A stretch of 64,000 bases of DNA. It comes from a bacterium. Lineage in GTDB: Bacteria; Lernaellota; Lernaellaia; JACKCT01. Shown piece by piece: positions 36,199 to 45,507 of this stretch (the stretch's first letter is position 1; each line of letters begins with the position of its first letter). Location: positions 1 through 64,000 of the forward strand of contig JAIOHV010000080.1 in NCBI GenBank assembly GCA_019912885.1. Direction: 5' to 3'. The notes below the pieces were generated by a model. It had not been told where the DNA came from, did not search any database, and was given only the letters and a program-made list of their open reading frames with translations. The position numbers and the translations under genes are program-made.

Positions 36199-37362
36199 AT
36201 GACACGATTTGGAAACGACCGACTCAAGCAGATGACGCAGTCCGAGATTCGCGCGATGACGCGCGAGTGCGAGCGCGTCGGCGGGATCAACCTCGGGCAG
36301 GGGCTTGGCGATCTGCCAACACCGCCGCTTGTCGTCGCGGGCGCCACACGCGCCATCGGCGCGCGGCAGAGCCTTTATTCCTTCCCGGAAGGCATTTTGC
36401 CGGCGCGGGAGCGTATCGCCGAAAAGCTCGCGCGTGACAACGGCCTTTCGTACGACCCGAACGGCGAGATCGTCGTGACGATCGGTGCGTCCGGCGCCTT
36501 CGCGGCGACCCTCATGGCGCTTCTCAATCCCGGCGACGGCGTATTGCTGATGGAGCCGTATTACGGATACCACCTGAACACCGTGACGATCGCGCACATG
36601 ACACCGCAGTTCGCGACACTGACACCGCCGGATTTCACGGTGACGGCCGAAGCGCTCGACGCGGCGGTGACGCCGCAAACGCGCGCCATCGTCGCGTGCA
36701 CGCCGGGCAATCCGAACGGCCGCGTCATGACGCAAGCGGAACTGGCCGCGATCGCAAGCGTCGCGAAACGGCATGACCTGCTTCTGATCACCGACGAGGT
36801 TTACGAATATATCGTCTTCGACGGACGCAAGCACATCTCGCCCGCGACGGTGGACGGCATGCGCGAACGCACGGTGACGATCTCAAGCCTCTCAAAGACC
36901 TTCAGCATCACCGGCTGGCGCGTGGGATACGCGGCCGCGCCGCGCGAGTTGGCGCGCGCAATCACGCTTGCGAACGATCTGTATTACGTCTGCGCGCCAA
37001 CGCCGTTGCAGCACGGCGTGGCGGAAGGCTTCAACGCGCCGCCGGAATTTTTCGCCGAAATCGCCGCGACGTACGAGGGCAAGCGCGACATCCTTTGCGA
37101 CGCGCTCGCCGACGCGGGCCTGCATCCGCTCGCGCCGCAAGGTGCGTACTACTGCCTCGCGGATATTTCCGCATTGCCGTACAAAACCGCCAAGGAAGCG
37201 GCGATGGCGATCCTCGAGGATGTCGGCGTCGCGGCGGTGCCCGGCACCGCGTTTTATCAGTCGGCCACGGGCGAAAAGCTTTTACGTTTTTGTTTCGCGA
37301 AGGAAGACGACGTTTTGGAAGAAGCCGGGCGGCGCCTGCGGCGATTTCGCGCCGGCTCGTAA
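36199..37362 (+). CDS. mtnE: PLP-dependent aminotransferase, methionine-salvage type (MtnE)
   Basis: 387 residues from ATG at 36199. Class I/II aminotransferase: substrate-binding N-terminus (GGINLGQGLGDLP), N171-P-N-G, Y202 of DEVYEY, the PLP lysine K233 in S-S-L-S-K-T-F-S-I-T-G-W-R-V-G-Y, and a C-terminal R-F-C-F. In methionine salvage it transaminates 2-keto-4-methylthiobutyrate to methionine. The family alone would not name the substrate; the four genes that follow (mtnD, mtnW, mtnX, mtnB) do. 18 bp before mtnD. Confidence 0.85.
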   Translation: MTRFGNDRLKQMTQSEIRAMTRECERVGGINLGQGLGDLPTPPLVVAGATRAIGARQSLYSFPEGILPARERIAEKLARDNGLSYDPNGEIVVTIGASGAFAATLMALLNPGDGVLLMEPYYGYHLNTVTIAHMTPQFATLTPPDFTVTAEALDAAVTPQTRAIVACTPGNPNGRVMTQAELAAIASVAKRHDLLLITDEVYEYIVFDGRKHISPATVDGMRERTVTISSLSKTFSITGWRVGYAAAPRELARAITLANDLYYVCAPTPLQHGVAEGFNAPPEFFAEIAATYEGKRDILCDALADAGLHPLAPQGAYYCLADISALPYKTAKEAAMAILEDVGVAAVPGTAFYQSATGEKLLRFCFAKEDDVLEEAGRRLRRFRAGS

Positions 37363-37380
37363 ACGCGAAGGGGGATCATC

Positions 37381-37920
37381 ATGGCCAAGCTGACGACGGA
37401 AGATGGACGCACGTTCACCGAAATTCCCGACATCGAAAACGAGCTTTCCGCGCTCGGCATTCGCCTGAACCGCTGGCCGGTGGGCGACGATCCCGAACTG
37501 TGCGACCTGCTCGCGCGGCCGACGCTGACCGACGGCGAAAAGGCGCGCGTGCTCGAATCGCTCGACGGCTATTTCCGCCGGCTCGCCGAGTCCGACGGAT
37601 ACAAGACGCGCGATCTCATCGTCATCAACGAGGAGGTGCCAAACCTCGAACAGATGCTGGCGAAGTTCGACAAATGCCATACGCACTCGGAGGACGAAGT
37701 GCGTTACATCGTGGACGGCGAGGGAATTTTCGGATTCGTGCGGCCGGACGGCAGCCAGGTGGAGCTGATGGTGGAGGCCGAGGAATACATCAACGTGCCG
37801 ACCGGCACGGAGCACTACTTCTATCTGACGCGCGCGCGGCGCATCAAGGCCGTCCGCTATTTTACGAGCACCGAGGGGTGGACGCCCGAATACACCGGCA
37901 CGCCGCGCCGCCTCGCGTAA
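37381..37920 (+). CDS. mtnD: Acireductone dioxygenase (ARD)
   Basis: 179 residues, a single cupin. The metal ligands are H-T-H-S-E-D-E-V-R (first two His and Glu) and a later His in P-T-G-T-E-H-Y-F, the pattern of ARD. The enzyme oxidises the acireductone 1,2-dihydroxy-3-keto-5-methylthiopentene to 2-keto-4-methylthiobutyrate and formate (Fe form), or off-pathway with Ni. It supplies the mtnE substrate. GGGGGA ribosome site. Confidence 0.94.
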   Translation: MAKLTTEDGRTFTEIPDIENELSALGIRLNRWPVGDDPELCDLLARPTLTDGEKARVLESLDGYFRRLAESDGYKTRDLIVINEEVPNLEQMLAKFDKCHTHSEDEVRYIVDGEGIFGFVRPDGSQVELMVEAEEYINVPTGTEHYFYLTRARRIKAVRYFTSTEGWTPEYTGTPRRLA

Positions 37921-37933
37921 TTTCGCGTCACGC

Positions 37934-39109
37934 ATGGCGAACGAAACGATCGAGGTCGATTACCGCTTCCCTCCAGGGGTCGACGCGGCCACGCAGGCGC
38001 GCATCATCGCGACCGGCCAGACCGCCGGCACGTGGGACGCGCGCCATACGCATCGTGAGTCCGCGCTTCTGTCGCATCTGGCCGAGGTTACCGGCGTCGA
38101 AAGGCGCGACGATGGATCGTCGGTTGCCACCGTCGCGTTTCCCGCCGCGAACGTCGAGGGCGATATCGCGTCGCTCCTCACCATGATCTTCGGTAAATAC
38201 TCCATGGCCGGACCCGCGAAGGTTGTCGGCCTGCGCCTCCCGAATGGCTACGGTACGCCGAACAAGTACGGTACGCGCGGACTGCGCCGCCTGCTCGACG
38301 TGCCCGAGCGCCCGCTTTTGATGGCGATCTTCAAGCCGGCGCTTGGCCTTGTGCCGACGGATTACGCGAGCATCTACCGCGAGATCGCGGGAGCGGGGCT
38401 CGATATCGTGAAGGACGACGAGATCGTCGGCGATCTGCCGGACGCGCCGGTTTTCGCGCGCCTGGCCGCGATCCGCGAAGCCGCGTGGGACAACGAAAGC
38501 AGGAGCGGCCGCGCAACGATGTATGCCGTCAATCTGACCGGCCCGGCGGATCGGTTGCGCGAGCGCGCCCTTGGCCTCATCGACGCCGGAGCGACCGCGC
38601 TGCTTTTCAACGTGCTGGCCTACGGCTTCGCCGCGCTCGAATCGCTCGCCGCGGATGAATTCATCAACGTACCGATCTTCGCGCATCCGGCGCTGGCGGG
38701 CGCATGGTGCGGCGCGCCGGATCACGGATTCTCGTATGACGTTTTGCTCGGCACACTCTTCGCGCACGCGGGCGCCGACGCGGCGCTCTATCCCGCGAGC
38801 TACGGCAACCTGCCGATCGACGCCGAAACGGAGTCGCGCCTTGTCGCCGGGCTGCGCAAGCGCGGCACGGCGCCCGTGCCGTCCGCGGGCATCACGCCGG
38901 GCATCGTGCCGCGCGCGCTGGCCGATCACGGCAACGACATCATCTTGAACGCGGGCACCGGCATCATGGATCACCCGGACGGCGCCGCGGCCGGCGTCGC
39001 CGCGTTTTTCGAGGCCATCGAACGCGCCCTGCGGGGCGATCCGGTGACGCGCGATGCCGTACCGGAAGGGGCGCTCGCGCGCGCGCTCGAAAAGTGGGGC
39101 ATGACGTGA
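37934..39109 (+). CDS. mtnW: RuBisCO-like 2,3-diketo-5-methylthiopentyl-1-phosphate enolase (MtnW)
   Basis: 391 residues. Type IV RuBisCO fold: FKPALGLVP at 133-141, the metal site K160-D-D162-E163 (carbamylated Lys, Asp, Glu), and H-x-A...G-N-D. The loop-6 Lys region differs from true RuBisCO, as in DK-MTP enolases. It enolises 2,3-diketo-5-methylthiopentyl-1-phosphate. Of the RuBisCO-like classes, MtnW is supported by mtnX, mtnB and mtnD neighbours. It overlaps mtnX by GTGA. Confidence 0.9.
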   Translation: MANETIEVDYRFPPGVDAATQARIIATGQTAGTWDARHTHRESALLSHLAEVTGVERRDDGSSVATVAFPAANVEGDIASLLTMIFGKYSMAGPAKVVGLRLPNGYGTPNKYGTRGLRRLLDVPERPLLMAIFKPALGLVPTDYASIYREIAGAGLDIVKDDEIVGDLPDAPVFARLAAIREAAWDNESRSGRATMYAVNLTGPADRLRERALGLIDAGATALLFNVLAYGFAALESLAADEFINVPIFAHPALAGAWCGAPDHGFSYDVLLGTLFAHAGADAALYPASYGNLPIDAETESRLVAGLRKRGTAPVPSAGITPGIVPRALADHGNDIILNAGTGIMDHPDGAAAGVAAFFEAIERALRGDPVTRDAVPEGALARALEKWGMT

Positions 39110-39747
39110 GACGCGCGGTCTTCTGCGATTTCGACGGCACGATCACCGCGAGCGAGACGTTCGCCGACGTCATGCGAAAGTTCGCGCCCGAAAAGGCCAA
39201 CGAGTTGATTCCGATGATCTACGAGCAGTCCGTCACGCTGCGCGACGGGATCAAGGAGATCTTCCGCACGATCCCTGTCGGTGCTTACGATGACATCATC
39301 GAGTTCACACGCGGCGCGAAAGTCCGCCCGGGTCTCGACGAATTGCTCGACTACCTGAACGGCATCGGCGTGCCGTTTGTTGTCGTCTCCGGCGGGTTAC
39401 GCGGCATGGTGGAGGAGATCATCGCGCCGTATCGCGCGAAGGTGCAGGCCGTCTTCGCGCCCGATGTGGATCTCAATGACACGCACATGCACATCCGCTC
39501 CGATTTCGAATCGGAAACGGAACTGCTCTCCAAAACGAAGGTCATGGATTGGCTCGGTATCGGCGAGCGCGTGCTCATCGGCGATTCGGTGACGGACCTC
39601 GAGGCCGCGCGCGTTGCGGATCTGGTATTCGCCCGCGACCGGCTCGCGGAATATCTGCTGGGCGAGAGCGTTGCTTTCGTGCCGTGGGAGACGTTTCTCG
39701 ACGTGCGCGATCACCTGTCGCAAATCCATTGGGCGACCGGCCGATGA
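39106..39747 (+). CDS. mtnX: 2-hydroxy-3-keto-5-methylthiopentenyl-1-phosphate phosphatase (MtnX)
   Basis: 213 residues from the GTG at 39106, which overlaps the mtnW stop as GTGA. HAD-family phosphatase with D8-F-D10-G-T at the nucleophile site, V-V-S-G-G in motif II and G-D-S-V-T-D in motif IV. It removes the phosphate from the enol product of MtnW, giving acireductone. The pair mtnW-mtnX replaces the bifunctional MtnC used in many other bacteria. Stop overlaps mtnB start as ATGA. Confidence 0.9.
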   Translation: MRRAVFCDFDGTITASETFADVMRKFAPEKANELIPMIYEQSVTLRDGIKEIFRTIPVGAYDDIIEFTRGAKVRPGLDELLDYLNGIGVPFVVVSGGLRGMVEEIIAPYRAKVQAVFAPDVDLNDTHMHIRSDFESETELLSKTKVMDWLGIGERVLIGDSVTDLEAARVADLVFARDRLAEYLLGESVAFVPWETFLDVRDHLSQIHWATGR

Positions 39748-40361
39748 ACGATCCGCGCGAGACGCTCGTCCGCCACGCGCGCGCGTTTTACGAGCGCGGA
39801 TGGATGGCCGGCACCTCCGGGAATCTCTCGTTGCGCGACGGCGACGACATCCTCATCACCGCGTCCGGCCGCGCGAAAGGCGAACTGACGCCCGATGACA
39901 TACTTTGTGTCCCGATGGCGCTTCATGTCGCTACGACGGCGGAGATGTCGCTCGCCGGCACGCCGCGCCCCTCCGCGGAGTTGGCGATTCATCGCGCGAT
40001 CTACGAACTCTATCCCGGTGCGCGCGCCGTCTATCACGTGCATACGGTCGAGGCGAATTGGCTGACGGCAAACGATGCGCGCGAGATCGAGCTGCCGGCG
40101 CTCGAGATGCTCAAGGGCTTCGGTATCGCCGACGAATCCGCGCGCATGACGGCGCCCATCTTCGAGAATCATGCGGACGTTGAGCGAATCGCGCGCGACG
40201 TGCGCCGCCGATTCGCGGCCGCGCCGCCGGATCTCCCCGCGCTTCTCATCCGCCGTCATGGCCTGACGACGTGGGCCGAAAGCGCCGACGCGGCGAGGAA
40301 TCAGGTCGAGTTGTTCGAATACATCTTGCGGTACCTGGCGCTCCAAAATCGCGCGCGTTAA
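39744..40361 (+). CDS. mtnB: Methylthioribulose-1-phosphate dehydratase (MtnB)
   Basis: 205 residues from the ATG at 39744 (ATGA overlap). Class II aldolase/adducin fold: G-T-S-G-N-L-S at 28-34, zinc ligands in Y-H-V-H (about 97-101) and the later H of I-R-R-H-G-L. It dehydrates methylthioribulose-1-phosphate to the diketo phosphate used by MtnW. It is the last gene of the salvage operon; upstream steps (MTA phosphorylase or MtnK/MtnA) are outside the window. Confidence 0.92.
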   Translation: MNDPRETLVRHARAFYERGWMAGTSGNLSLRDGDDILITASGRAKGELTPDDILCVPMALHVATTAEMSLAGTPRPSAELAIHRAIYELYPGARAVYHVHTVEANWLTANDAREIELPALEMLKGFGIADESARMTAPIFENHADVERIARDVRRRFAAAPPDLPALLIRRHGLTTWAESADAARNQVELFEYILRYLALQNRAR

Positions 40362-40375
40362 TCGTTTTTCCGCGC

Positions 40376-40437
40376 CCGTGCCCGAATTGGCGATGGATAA
40401 AATGGACATGATGGACGGCATGGACATCATGGACAGC
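40376..40437. repeat. Nonamer array ATGGAYNNN, five units, with CCGTGCCCGA prefix
   Basis: The prefix is at 40376-40385; nonamers run 40393-40437: ATGGATAAA, ATGGACATG, ATGGACGGC, ATGGACATC, ATGGACAGC. It starts 14 bp after the mtnB stop. Confidence 0.9.
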
Positions 40438-40523
40438 GGGCAAGCGCGTTTGCCGTTTGCCGATGCAATGGCCATTTCGCATTCCGTGGTATTCTTCCGC
40501 GATTCAAATTCCCGGGGGTGGCC

Positions 40524-43500
40524 GTGCGTTCTTGCGTTCGTCGTTTGGGTTATCGCGTCGCGTTGGCATTGGTTTTTGCTGTCGCCGGATTCGCGGCATC
40601 CGCCGCGCCGGCGAGCGCGCTTGGCCTTGTCGCGCAATGGCCGACGCTCGACACCTGGGAGCACCGCACGGCGTGGCCGGTGTTCGCGGTGTTCGACGCG
40701 GGGGTTGATCCGGCGACCGTGAACGGCTCGTCGCTTTTCGTTTCGCCGGCGGGTGCGCCCGGCAGCCCGATCGCCGGGACGATATCGGTGGAGACGACGA
40801 ACGTCGCGGATGACACCGTCATTTTCACGCCGGACGATCGCCTGACTCTCGGCGCGCCGTACATACTCCAAATCACGACGGACATCGAGACTCCCGGCGA
40901 CGATCCATTTGACGGCGTCGTTCCCGGTGGCGGCATGTTTGTCTCGAACGTGCCGATGGACCTGGAGCGCCCGGATTACGATCCGCTCAATCCGTTCGGC
41001 CTGTTCGTCAATTCCAACGTGTTGCCGGGATTCGACGTGGTCGATCCGGAATCGACGGACCCCGACAAACCCTGGACGATCCCCGGCATGGGCGCGACCC
41101 AGGCGTGGAAACTCACAACCGGCCGGCCGGATGTCGTGATTGCGATCATCGACAACGGCCTTGCGCTCTACAACAACCGCGAAATCGCGGACCGGCTCTT
41201 TTTGAACGTCGGCGAATTGCCGATGCCGCAGGACGGCGGCACGCCGTGCGGCACGTACGACTGCAACGGCGACGGCCGCGTCGCGGCGTCCGACTACGCG
41301 AACGATCCGCGCGTGCCCGCGCCGCCGCCGGCCTATCCGCTTTCGCCCGCGGAGCTTTTGGCCGCGTTCGCGGACGGCGTGGATAACGACGGCAACGGCT
41401 ACGCGGACGACATCAGCGGGTGGGACTTTTTTCGAAACACTCCCGACGCGATCGGCATCGACGAGTGGCCGGAGGGCGCGCACGGCGACGACCGCGCCAA
41501 GGACGCCTGCGCCATGGCCGACAACGACGAGGGCGACAAGCCGGGATTTTGCCCGAATTGCACCGTCCTTCCGATCCGCGTCGCGGACGCGATTCTCGCC
41601 TCGCACAATCAGGTGGGGCAGGGCGTGCGTTATGCGTCGATGATGGGGGCGCAGGTCGGCGTGGCCGCGTCCGGCACGCCGGATTACAACCGCGATATCG
41701 AGGACATCATCGCCGCCGCGCACGACGGCGGCATGTTGCTCGTCGCGGCGGCGGGTGATGAACTCGGCTTTCACCACTCCTATCCCGCCGGCGGCGAGGA
41801 CGTGCTTTCCGTCAAATCGATCTTCCCGATGCCGAACGTCGAGCTGTTCGACTTCTTCCCGATCAACCTCATCGCCTACACGGAAACGTATTGCACGAAC
41901 TACAACGAACACGTTCACCTGGCCGGCGCGTCGGGCGCGTGTTCGTCGGAGGCGACCGGAAACGTCGGCGGCGCCGCGGGGCTCATCTTGTCCCGCGCGT
42001 ATGACCTTGGCATCGACCTGTCTCCGAACGAGGTGAAGCAGATACTCATCAAGTCCGCGGACGACATCGCCAACCGGTGCGTTACGTTGACGGGCGGCGG
42101 ATGCCAGCCGGGATTCGATCGCCATTTCGGATACGGGCGGCCGAACCTTGCCCGCGCGATGGAAATGCTCGGCGACGGCCTGGACGCGCTTATACCCCCC
42201 GAGGTGCGTATCACGAGCCCGCGCTGGTGGGCGCTCGTCGACGCCGCGCAATCGACGCAGGTTTCGATCGAGGCGTTTATCCACGCGCGCGGCGACGATT
42301 TTGATTTCGTCGTCGAGGCCGCCGTCGGCCCGGAACCGCTCGGCGCCGAGTTCGTCGAGATCGCCTCCGGTTCCGGCAGCTCGCCGGTCACGGGCGTCGT
42401 CGCGACGCTGGATCTGACGGCGTTTTTTTCCGATGCCGAACTTCGCGGCCCGACGGCGGACCCGGACGATCACACGATCACCCTGCGCGTCCGCGCCACG
42501 TCGGAAACGGGCGCCCAGGGCGAGGATCGCAAGGCGATCGCCGCCTACACCGACGACGATCCGGCTTCCGGATGGCTGCCGGGAACGCCGTTTGATCTTG
42601 CCGCATCCGGCGAAAGCTCACCCGCGCTCTACGACCTGGATGGGCGCGACGGCGGGCTGCTGGAAATCATCTTCGGAACCACGAACGGCAAGATCGAGGT
42701 GTTCGGCTGGGACGAGGCCGCGGGGAAATACGCGCGCCGGCCCGGCTTCCCTGTGAACATCCAGGACGACTCCGGTCCGTACGAATTCGACTTCGCGCTT
42801 GCCTCGCCCGCCGTCGCGGACCTGTACGGCGACGGCGTGCCGTACATCGTTACCGCGTCCGGCGGAGGGCGCGTCTTCGCCATCCACCCGAACGGCAATC
42901 TGCACACGGACGAAAACGGCGATCCCGATCCGTTCCTCGACGGCTTCCCGTACGTCGTCCCCAAACCCGATTCGACAACGCCCAAGGGCTTCGGGCACGG
43001 CAACGCGTTTGCCGCCTCGCCCGTCGTTGCGGATTTGAACGGCGACGGCGTGATGGAAATTATCGCCGCGAACTTCCAGGCGAAGATCTTCGTCATTACC
43101 GTGTTCGACGCGAAATCCGGCGCGAAGGGAGGCGACCACCCGGGATTCCCGGTCGCGGCGCTCTCAACGGCGGGCACCGTGCCGGCGAATCTCGTTTGCA
43201 AGGACGACGGCGGCGACCCCGTCGAGGGCATCCAGATCCTCGGCACACCCGCGGTCGGCATTCTCGATCCGTCGTCCGCGGACCCGGCGCTTTCGCGATT
43301 CCCCAGTATCGTCGTGCCGACGACGGAGGTTTGCTACGACGGTGCGAGGAAGACCGGGCGCCTGTACGCGATCCGCCACGACGGCAACGCGGGCGGCGGC
43401 TCGCCGTTCCACGTCGGCTGGCCGCTTGCGCTTCCCGCGCCGCTCGCCGACGCCCTGCCGATACCGCCGCTGACCTCCGGCATCACCGCCGCGCCGGCGA

Positions 43501-44588
43501 TGATGCACGACGGCGCCCGCACGGTGATCGGCACGGGCGCGTTCGCGTATCTGCCGCAGCTCGTCACCGTCGAAAACGGCGTCATCAACACGCAGACGCT
43601 GCCCGCCAATTTTTCGGTCAACATCTCCGGGCACGGCGCGTTTGATCGCGTGACGCCGGGCGGCGATATCCACTATGCGCTGCCCACGACATCCGCCGTC
43701 AAGGGCGTGGACGGCTGGCTGAGCCTTCTTCGTCCCTTGCTGCTGGCATGGAATCTCGACGGCCCGACGCTCGAGCCGATCTTCTCGGCGAACCTGGAGG
43801 ACATCAATTTCTACGTCGCGCCGATCTTCGCCGACGTTTCGGGCGATGGCGTGCGCGAGGTGGTCGCCGGTAGCTCGGGCTTCATGCTTCACGCGGTTTC
43901 GCCGGACGGCACCGAACCCGCGGGCTGGCCGAAATACACCTTCAACTGGATGATCGCCTCGTCGGTCGCCGGCGACGTGGACAACGACGGCTCGCTGGAT
44001 GTTTTCCAGACGACGCACGAAGGCCAGCTCTTCGGCTGGCGCACGCCGGGCGCGGCGTGCCTTGAGGGCGAGCTCAATTCCGGCTGGCGGCGATTCCACC
44101 ACGACGAACGCAACACGGGCGTGCTCGGCACGGACACGGCGCCGCCGGGCGTCATTCTGGATTTTACGCGCAACGCCGCGCCGAACGGCGGCACGCGCCT
44201 GCGTTTCGACGCGCCGGGCGACGACTGGTATTGCGGCGCGGCGGCGGGATACGACATTCGTGTCGGGGACGATCCGGACGCGTTGCTGACGCCCGAGGGA
44301 TTTCTCGCGGCCCAGGTCGTCGCCAACGACCTGCAACCGAAAAACGCCGGCATTCTGGAGCAGCTCGACGTGGACTCCGAATCGCCCGACCGCCACTACG
44401 CGATTCGCGCGATCGACGATGCGGGCAACCTCGGCCACATTGCGTTCGCGTCGCCGGCCGGCGCGGGCGATGACGACGACGATGCGGATGACGATGATTT
44501 CAATGACGACGATGACGCGGCGGACGACGATGCCGCGGTCGGCGGCGATGACGACGATGACGATGACGGCGGGTGTTGCGGCTGTTAA
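40524..44588 (+). CDS. Secreted subtilase-like (S8) protein with FG-GAP repeats and Asp-rich CCGC tail
   Basis: 1354 residues from GTG at 40524 (GGGGG five bases upstream). Signal peptide 1-32. Residues 36-140 are an Ig-like domain; 190-570 an S8 fold with Asp D210 (I-I-D-N-G), His H320 (G-A-H-G-D-D) and Ser S475 (S-S-E-A-T-G-N-V-G-G). The oxyanion Asn is replaced by D412 (A-A-A-G-D-E-L-G) and the HGTHxAG and GTSMAxP motifs are eroded, so activity is doubtful. About 690-1200 are VCBS/FG-GAP beta-propeller-like repeats (V-A-D-L-N-G-D-G-V-M-E-I). The last ~45 residues are Asp-rich, ending D-G-G-C-C-G-C. Predicted to be surface-displayed. Confidence 0.82.
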   Translation: MRSCVRRLGYRVALALVFAVAGFAASAAPASALGLVAQWPTLDTWEHRTAWPVFAVFDAGVDPATVNGSSLFVSPAGAPGSPIAGTISVETTNVADDTVIFTPDDRLTLGAPYILQITTDIETPGDDPFDGVVPGGGMFVSNVPMDLERPDYDPLNPFGLFVNSNVLPGFDVVDPESTDPDKPWTIPGMGATQAWKLTTGRPDVVIAIIDNGLALYNNREIADRLFLNVGELPMPQDGGTPCGTYDCNGDGRVAASDYANDPRVPAPPPAYPLSPAELLAAFADGVDNDGNGYADDISGWDFFRNTPDAIGIDEWPEGAHGDDRAKDACAMADNDEGDKPGFCPNCTVLPIRVADAILASHNQVGQGVRYASMMGAQVGVAASGTPDYNRDIEDIIAAAHDGGMLLVAAAGDELGFHHSYPAGGEDVLSVKSIFPMPNVELFDFFPINLIAYTETYCTNYNEHVHLAGASGACSSEATGNVGGAAGLILSRAYDLGIDLSPNEVKQILIKSADDIANRCVTLTGGGCQPGFDRHFGYGRPNLARAMEMLGDGLDALIPPEVRITSPRWWALVDAAQSTQVSIEAFIHARGDDFDFVVEAAVGPEPLGAEFVEIASGSGSSPVTGVVATLDLTAFFSDAELRGPTADPDDHTITLRVRATSETGAQGEDRKAIAAYTDDDPASGWLPGTPFDLAASGESSPALYDLDGRDGGLLEIIFGTTNGKIEVFGWDEAAGKYARRPGFPVNIQDDSGPYEFDFALASPAVADLYGDGVPYIVTASGGGRVFAIHPNGNLHTDENGDPDPFLDGFPYVVPKPDSTTPKGFGHGNAFAASPVVADLNGDGVMEIIAANFQAKIFVITVFDAKSGAKGGDHPGFPVAALSTAGTVPANLVCKDDGGDPVEGIQILGTPAVGILDPSSADPALSRFPSIVVPTTEVCYDGARKTGRLYAIRHDGNAGGGSPFHVGWPLALPAPLADALPIPPLTSGITAAPAMMHDGARTVIGTGAFAYLPQLVTVENGVINTQTLPANFSVNISGHGAFDRVTPGGDIHYALPTTSAVKGVDGWLSLLRPLLLAWNLDGPTLEPIFSANLEDINFYVAPIFADVSGDGVREVVAGSSGFMLHAVSPDGTEPAGWPKYTFNWMIASSVAGDVDNDGSLDVFQTTHEGQLFGWRTPGAACLEGELNSGWRRFHHDERNTGVLGTDTAPPGVILDFTRNAAPNGGTRLRFDAPGDDWYCGAAAGYDIRVGDDPDALLTPEGFLAAQVVANDLQPKNAGILEQLDVDSESPDRHYAIRAIDDAGNLGHIAFASPAGAGDDDDDADDDDFNDDDDAADDDAAVGGDDDDDDDGGCCGC

Positions 44589-44624
44589 AATGCGCACTGG
44601 GGCAAGGATGGGTCGATTCAAAGG

Positions 44625-45431
44625 ATGGATGCGCGGATGATCGGGACGATTCAACGCGCGATGGCGCTTTTTGCCGTCGCGCTTTCGGTTTTTGCGTTTG
44701 TTTTCGTGGCCAGTTGCGGCGACGACGACGATGACGATGACGCCGACGATAATTCGGATGACGACGCCGATGACGTGACGTGGGTCGCGCTGACAGGCGG
44801 CACGTTCCTCATGGGCTGCAAGGACGAGGACCAGTGGTGCGAAATCGGCGACGGCGAATTTCCGCAACACGAGGTGACGATTGGTCCGTTCGAGCTGATG
44901 GCGACCGAAGTGACGCAAGAGCTTTACGCCGAAATCACCGGGCTCGAGCCGAGCTACTTCGAGGACTGCCCGCAATGCCCCGTCGAAAACGTCACCTGGG
45001 ATGACGCGGTCGCCTTTTGCGAGCAGCTTGGCGGGCGCCTGCCGACCGAAGCCGAGTGGGAATTTGCCGCGTGGGGCGGCGTGGATACGCTGTATTACTG
45101 CGGCAACGACGAGCAGTGCGTTGACGACATCGCCTGGCACTCGCAAAACTCATACGGAAAAACGCACCCCATCCGCCAAAAAACGCCGAACGACTACGGT
45201 CTGTACGACATGCTCGGCAACGTCTTCGAGTGGGTCGAGGACTGGTTTGACGCGGAGTACTACGCGAACTCGCCGGCAGAGAACCCGACCGGCCCCGCGT
45301 CGGGCGAAACGAAAGTGATTCGCGGCGGAAGCTGGCTTTTTCATTACCAGGGACCGCTTCGTGCGTCGTGCCGCGAGGCGAATGATCCGGATACTCCGCG
45401 ATCGAACGTCGGGTTTCGCTGCGCGCGCTGA
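44625..45431 (+). CDS. Asp-tethered lipoprotein with SUMF1/FGE-like domain
   Basis: 268 residues. Signal peptide with lipobox V-A-S-C31, then G and an Asp-rich tether (33-52). Residues 54-268 are a single FGE-sulfatase domain with R-L-P-T-E-A-E-W-E-F, N-D-Y-G-L-Y-D-M-L-G-N-V-F-E-W and a final G-F-R-C-A-R. The segment for the catalytic Cys pair (R-G-G-S-W-L-F-H-Y-Q) has none, so it is not a formylglycine generator. It follows the subtilase-like gene by 36 bp and may be co-transcribed. Ribosome site AAAGGA close to the ATG. Confidence 0.88.
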   Translation: MDARMIGTIQRAMALFAVALSVFAFVFVASCGDDDDDDDADDNSDDDADDVTWVALTGGTFLMGCKDEDQWCEIGDGEFPQHEVTIGPFELMATEVTQELYAEITGLEPSYFEDCPQCPVENVTWDDAVAFCEQLGGRLPTEAEWEFAAWGGVDTLYYCGNDEQCVDDIAWHSQNSYGKTHPIRQKTPNDYGLYDMLGNVFEWVEDWFDAEYYANSPAENPTGPASGETKVIRGGSWLFHYQGPLRASCREANDPDTPRSNVGFRCAR

Positions 45432-45449
45432 ACGCGATTTTCGCGAATC

Positions 45450-45463
45450 ATGACGAGCGTCAT
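45450..45463. promoter_or_regulatory. Palindromic operator upstream of the -35 box
   Basis: ATGACG-AG-CGTCAT, a perfect 6-bp inverted repeat with a 2-bp spacer, ending 9 bp before TTGACA. The position suits an activator site; the cognate factor is unknown. Confidence 0.5.
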
Positions 45464-45472
45464 ACCCGGCAA

Positions 45473-45506
45473 TTGACAAGTCCGGCGAGGTCCATTAAAT
45501 AGGACC
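45473..45506 (+). promoter_or_regulatory. Near-consensus sigma70 promoter overlapped by a GGTCC/GGACC palindrome
   Basis: TTGACA (45473-45478), 17-bp spacer, TAAATA (45496-45501), predicted start near 45508. GGTCC (45489-45493) and GGACC (45502-45506) flank the -10 as an inverted repeat with an 8-bp spacer, a typical repressor position. Confidence 0.75.
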
Positions 45507-45507
45507 G

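Noticed and set aside
37934-39109. RuBisCO-like gene as true RuBisCO large subunit
   Set aside because: Type IV features, a changed loop-6 region, and neighbours mtnD, mtnX and mtnB point to methionine salvage, not carbon fixation.
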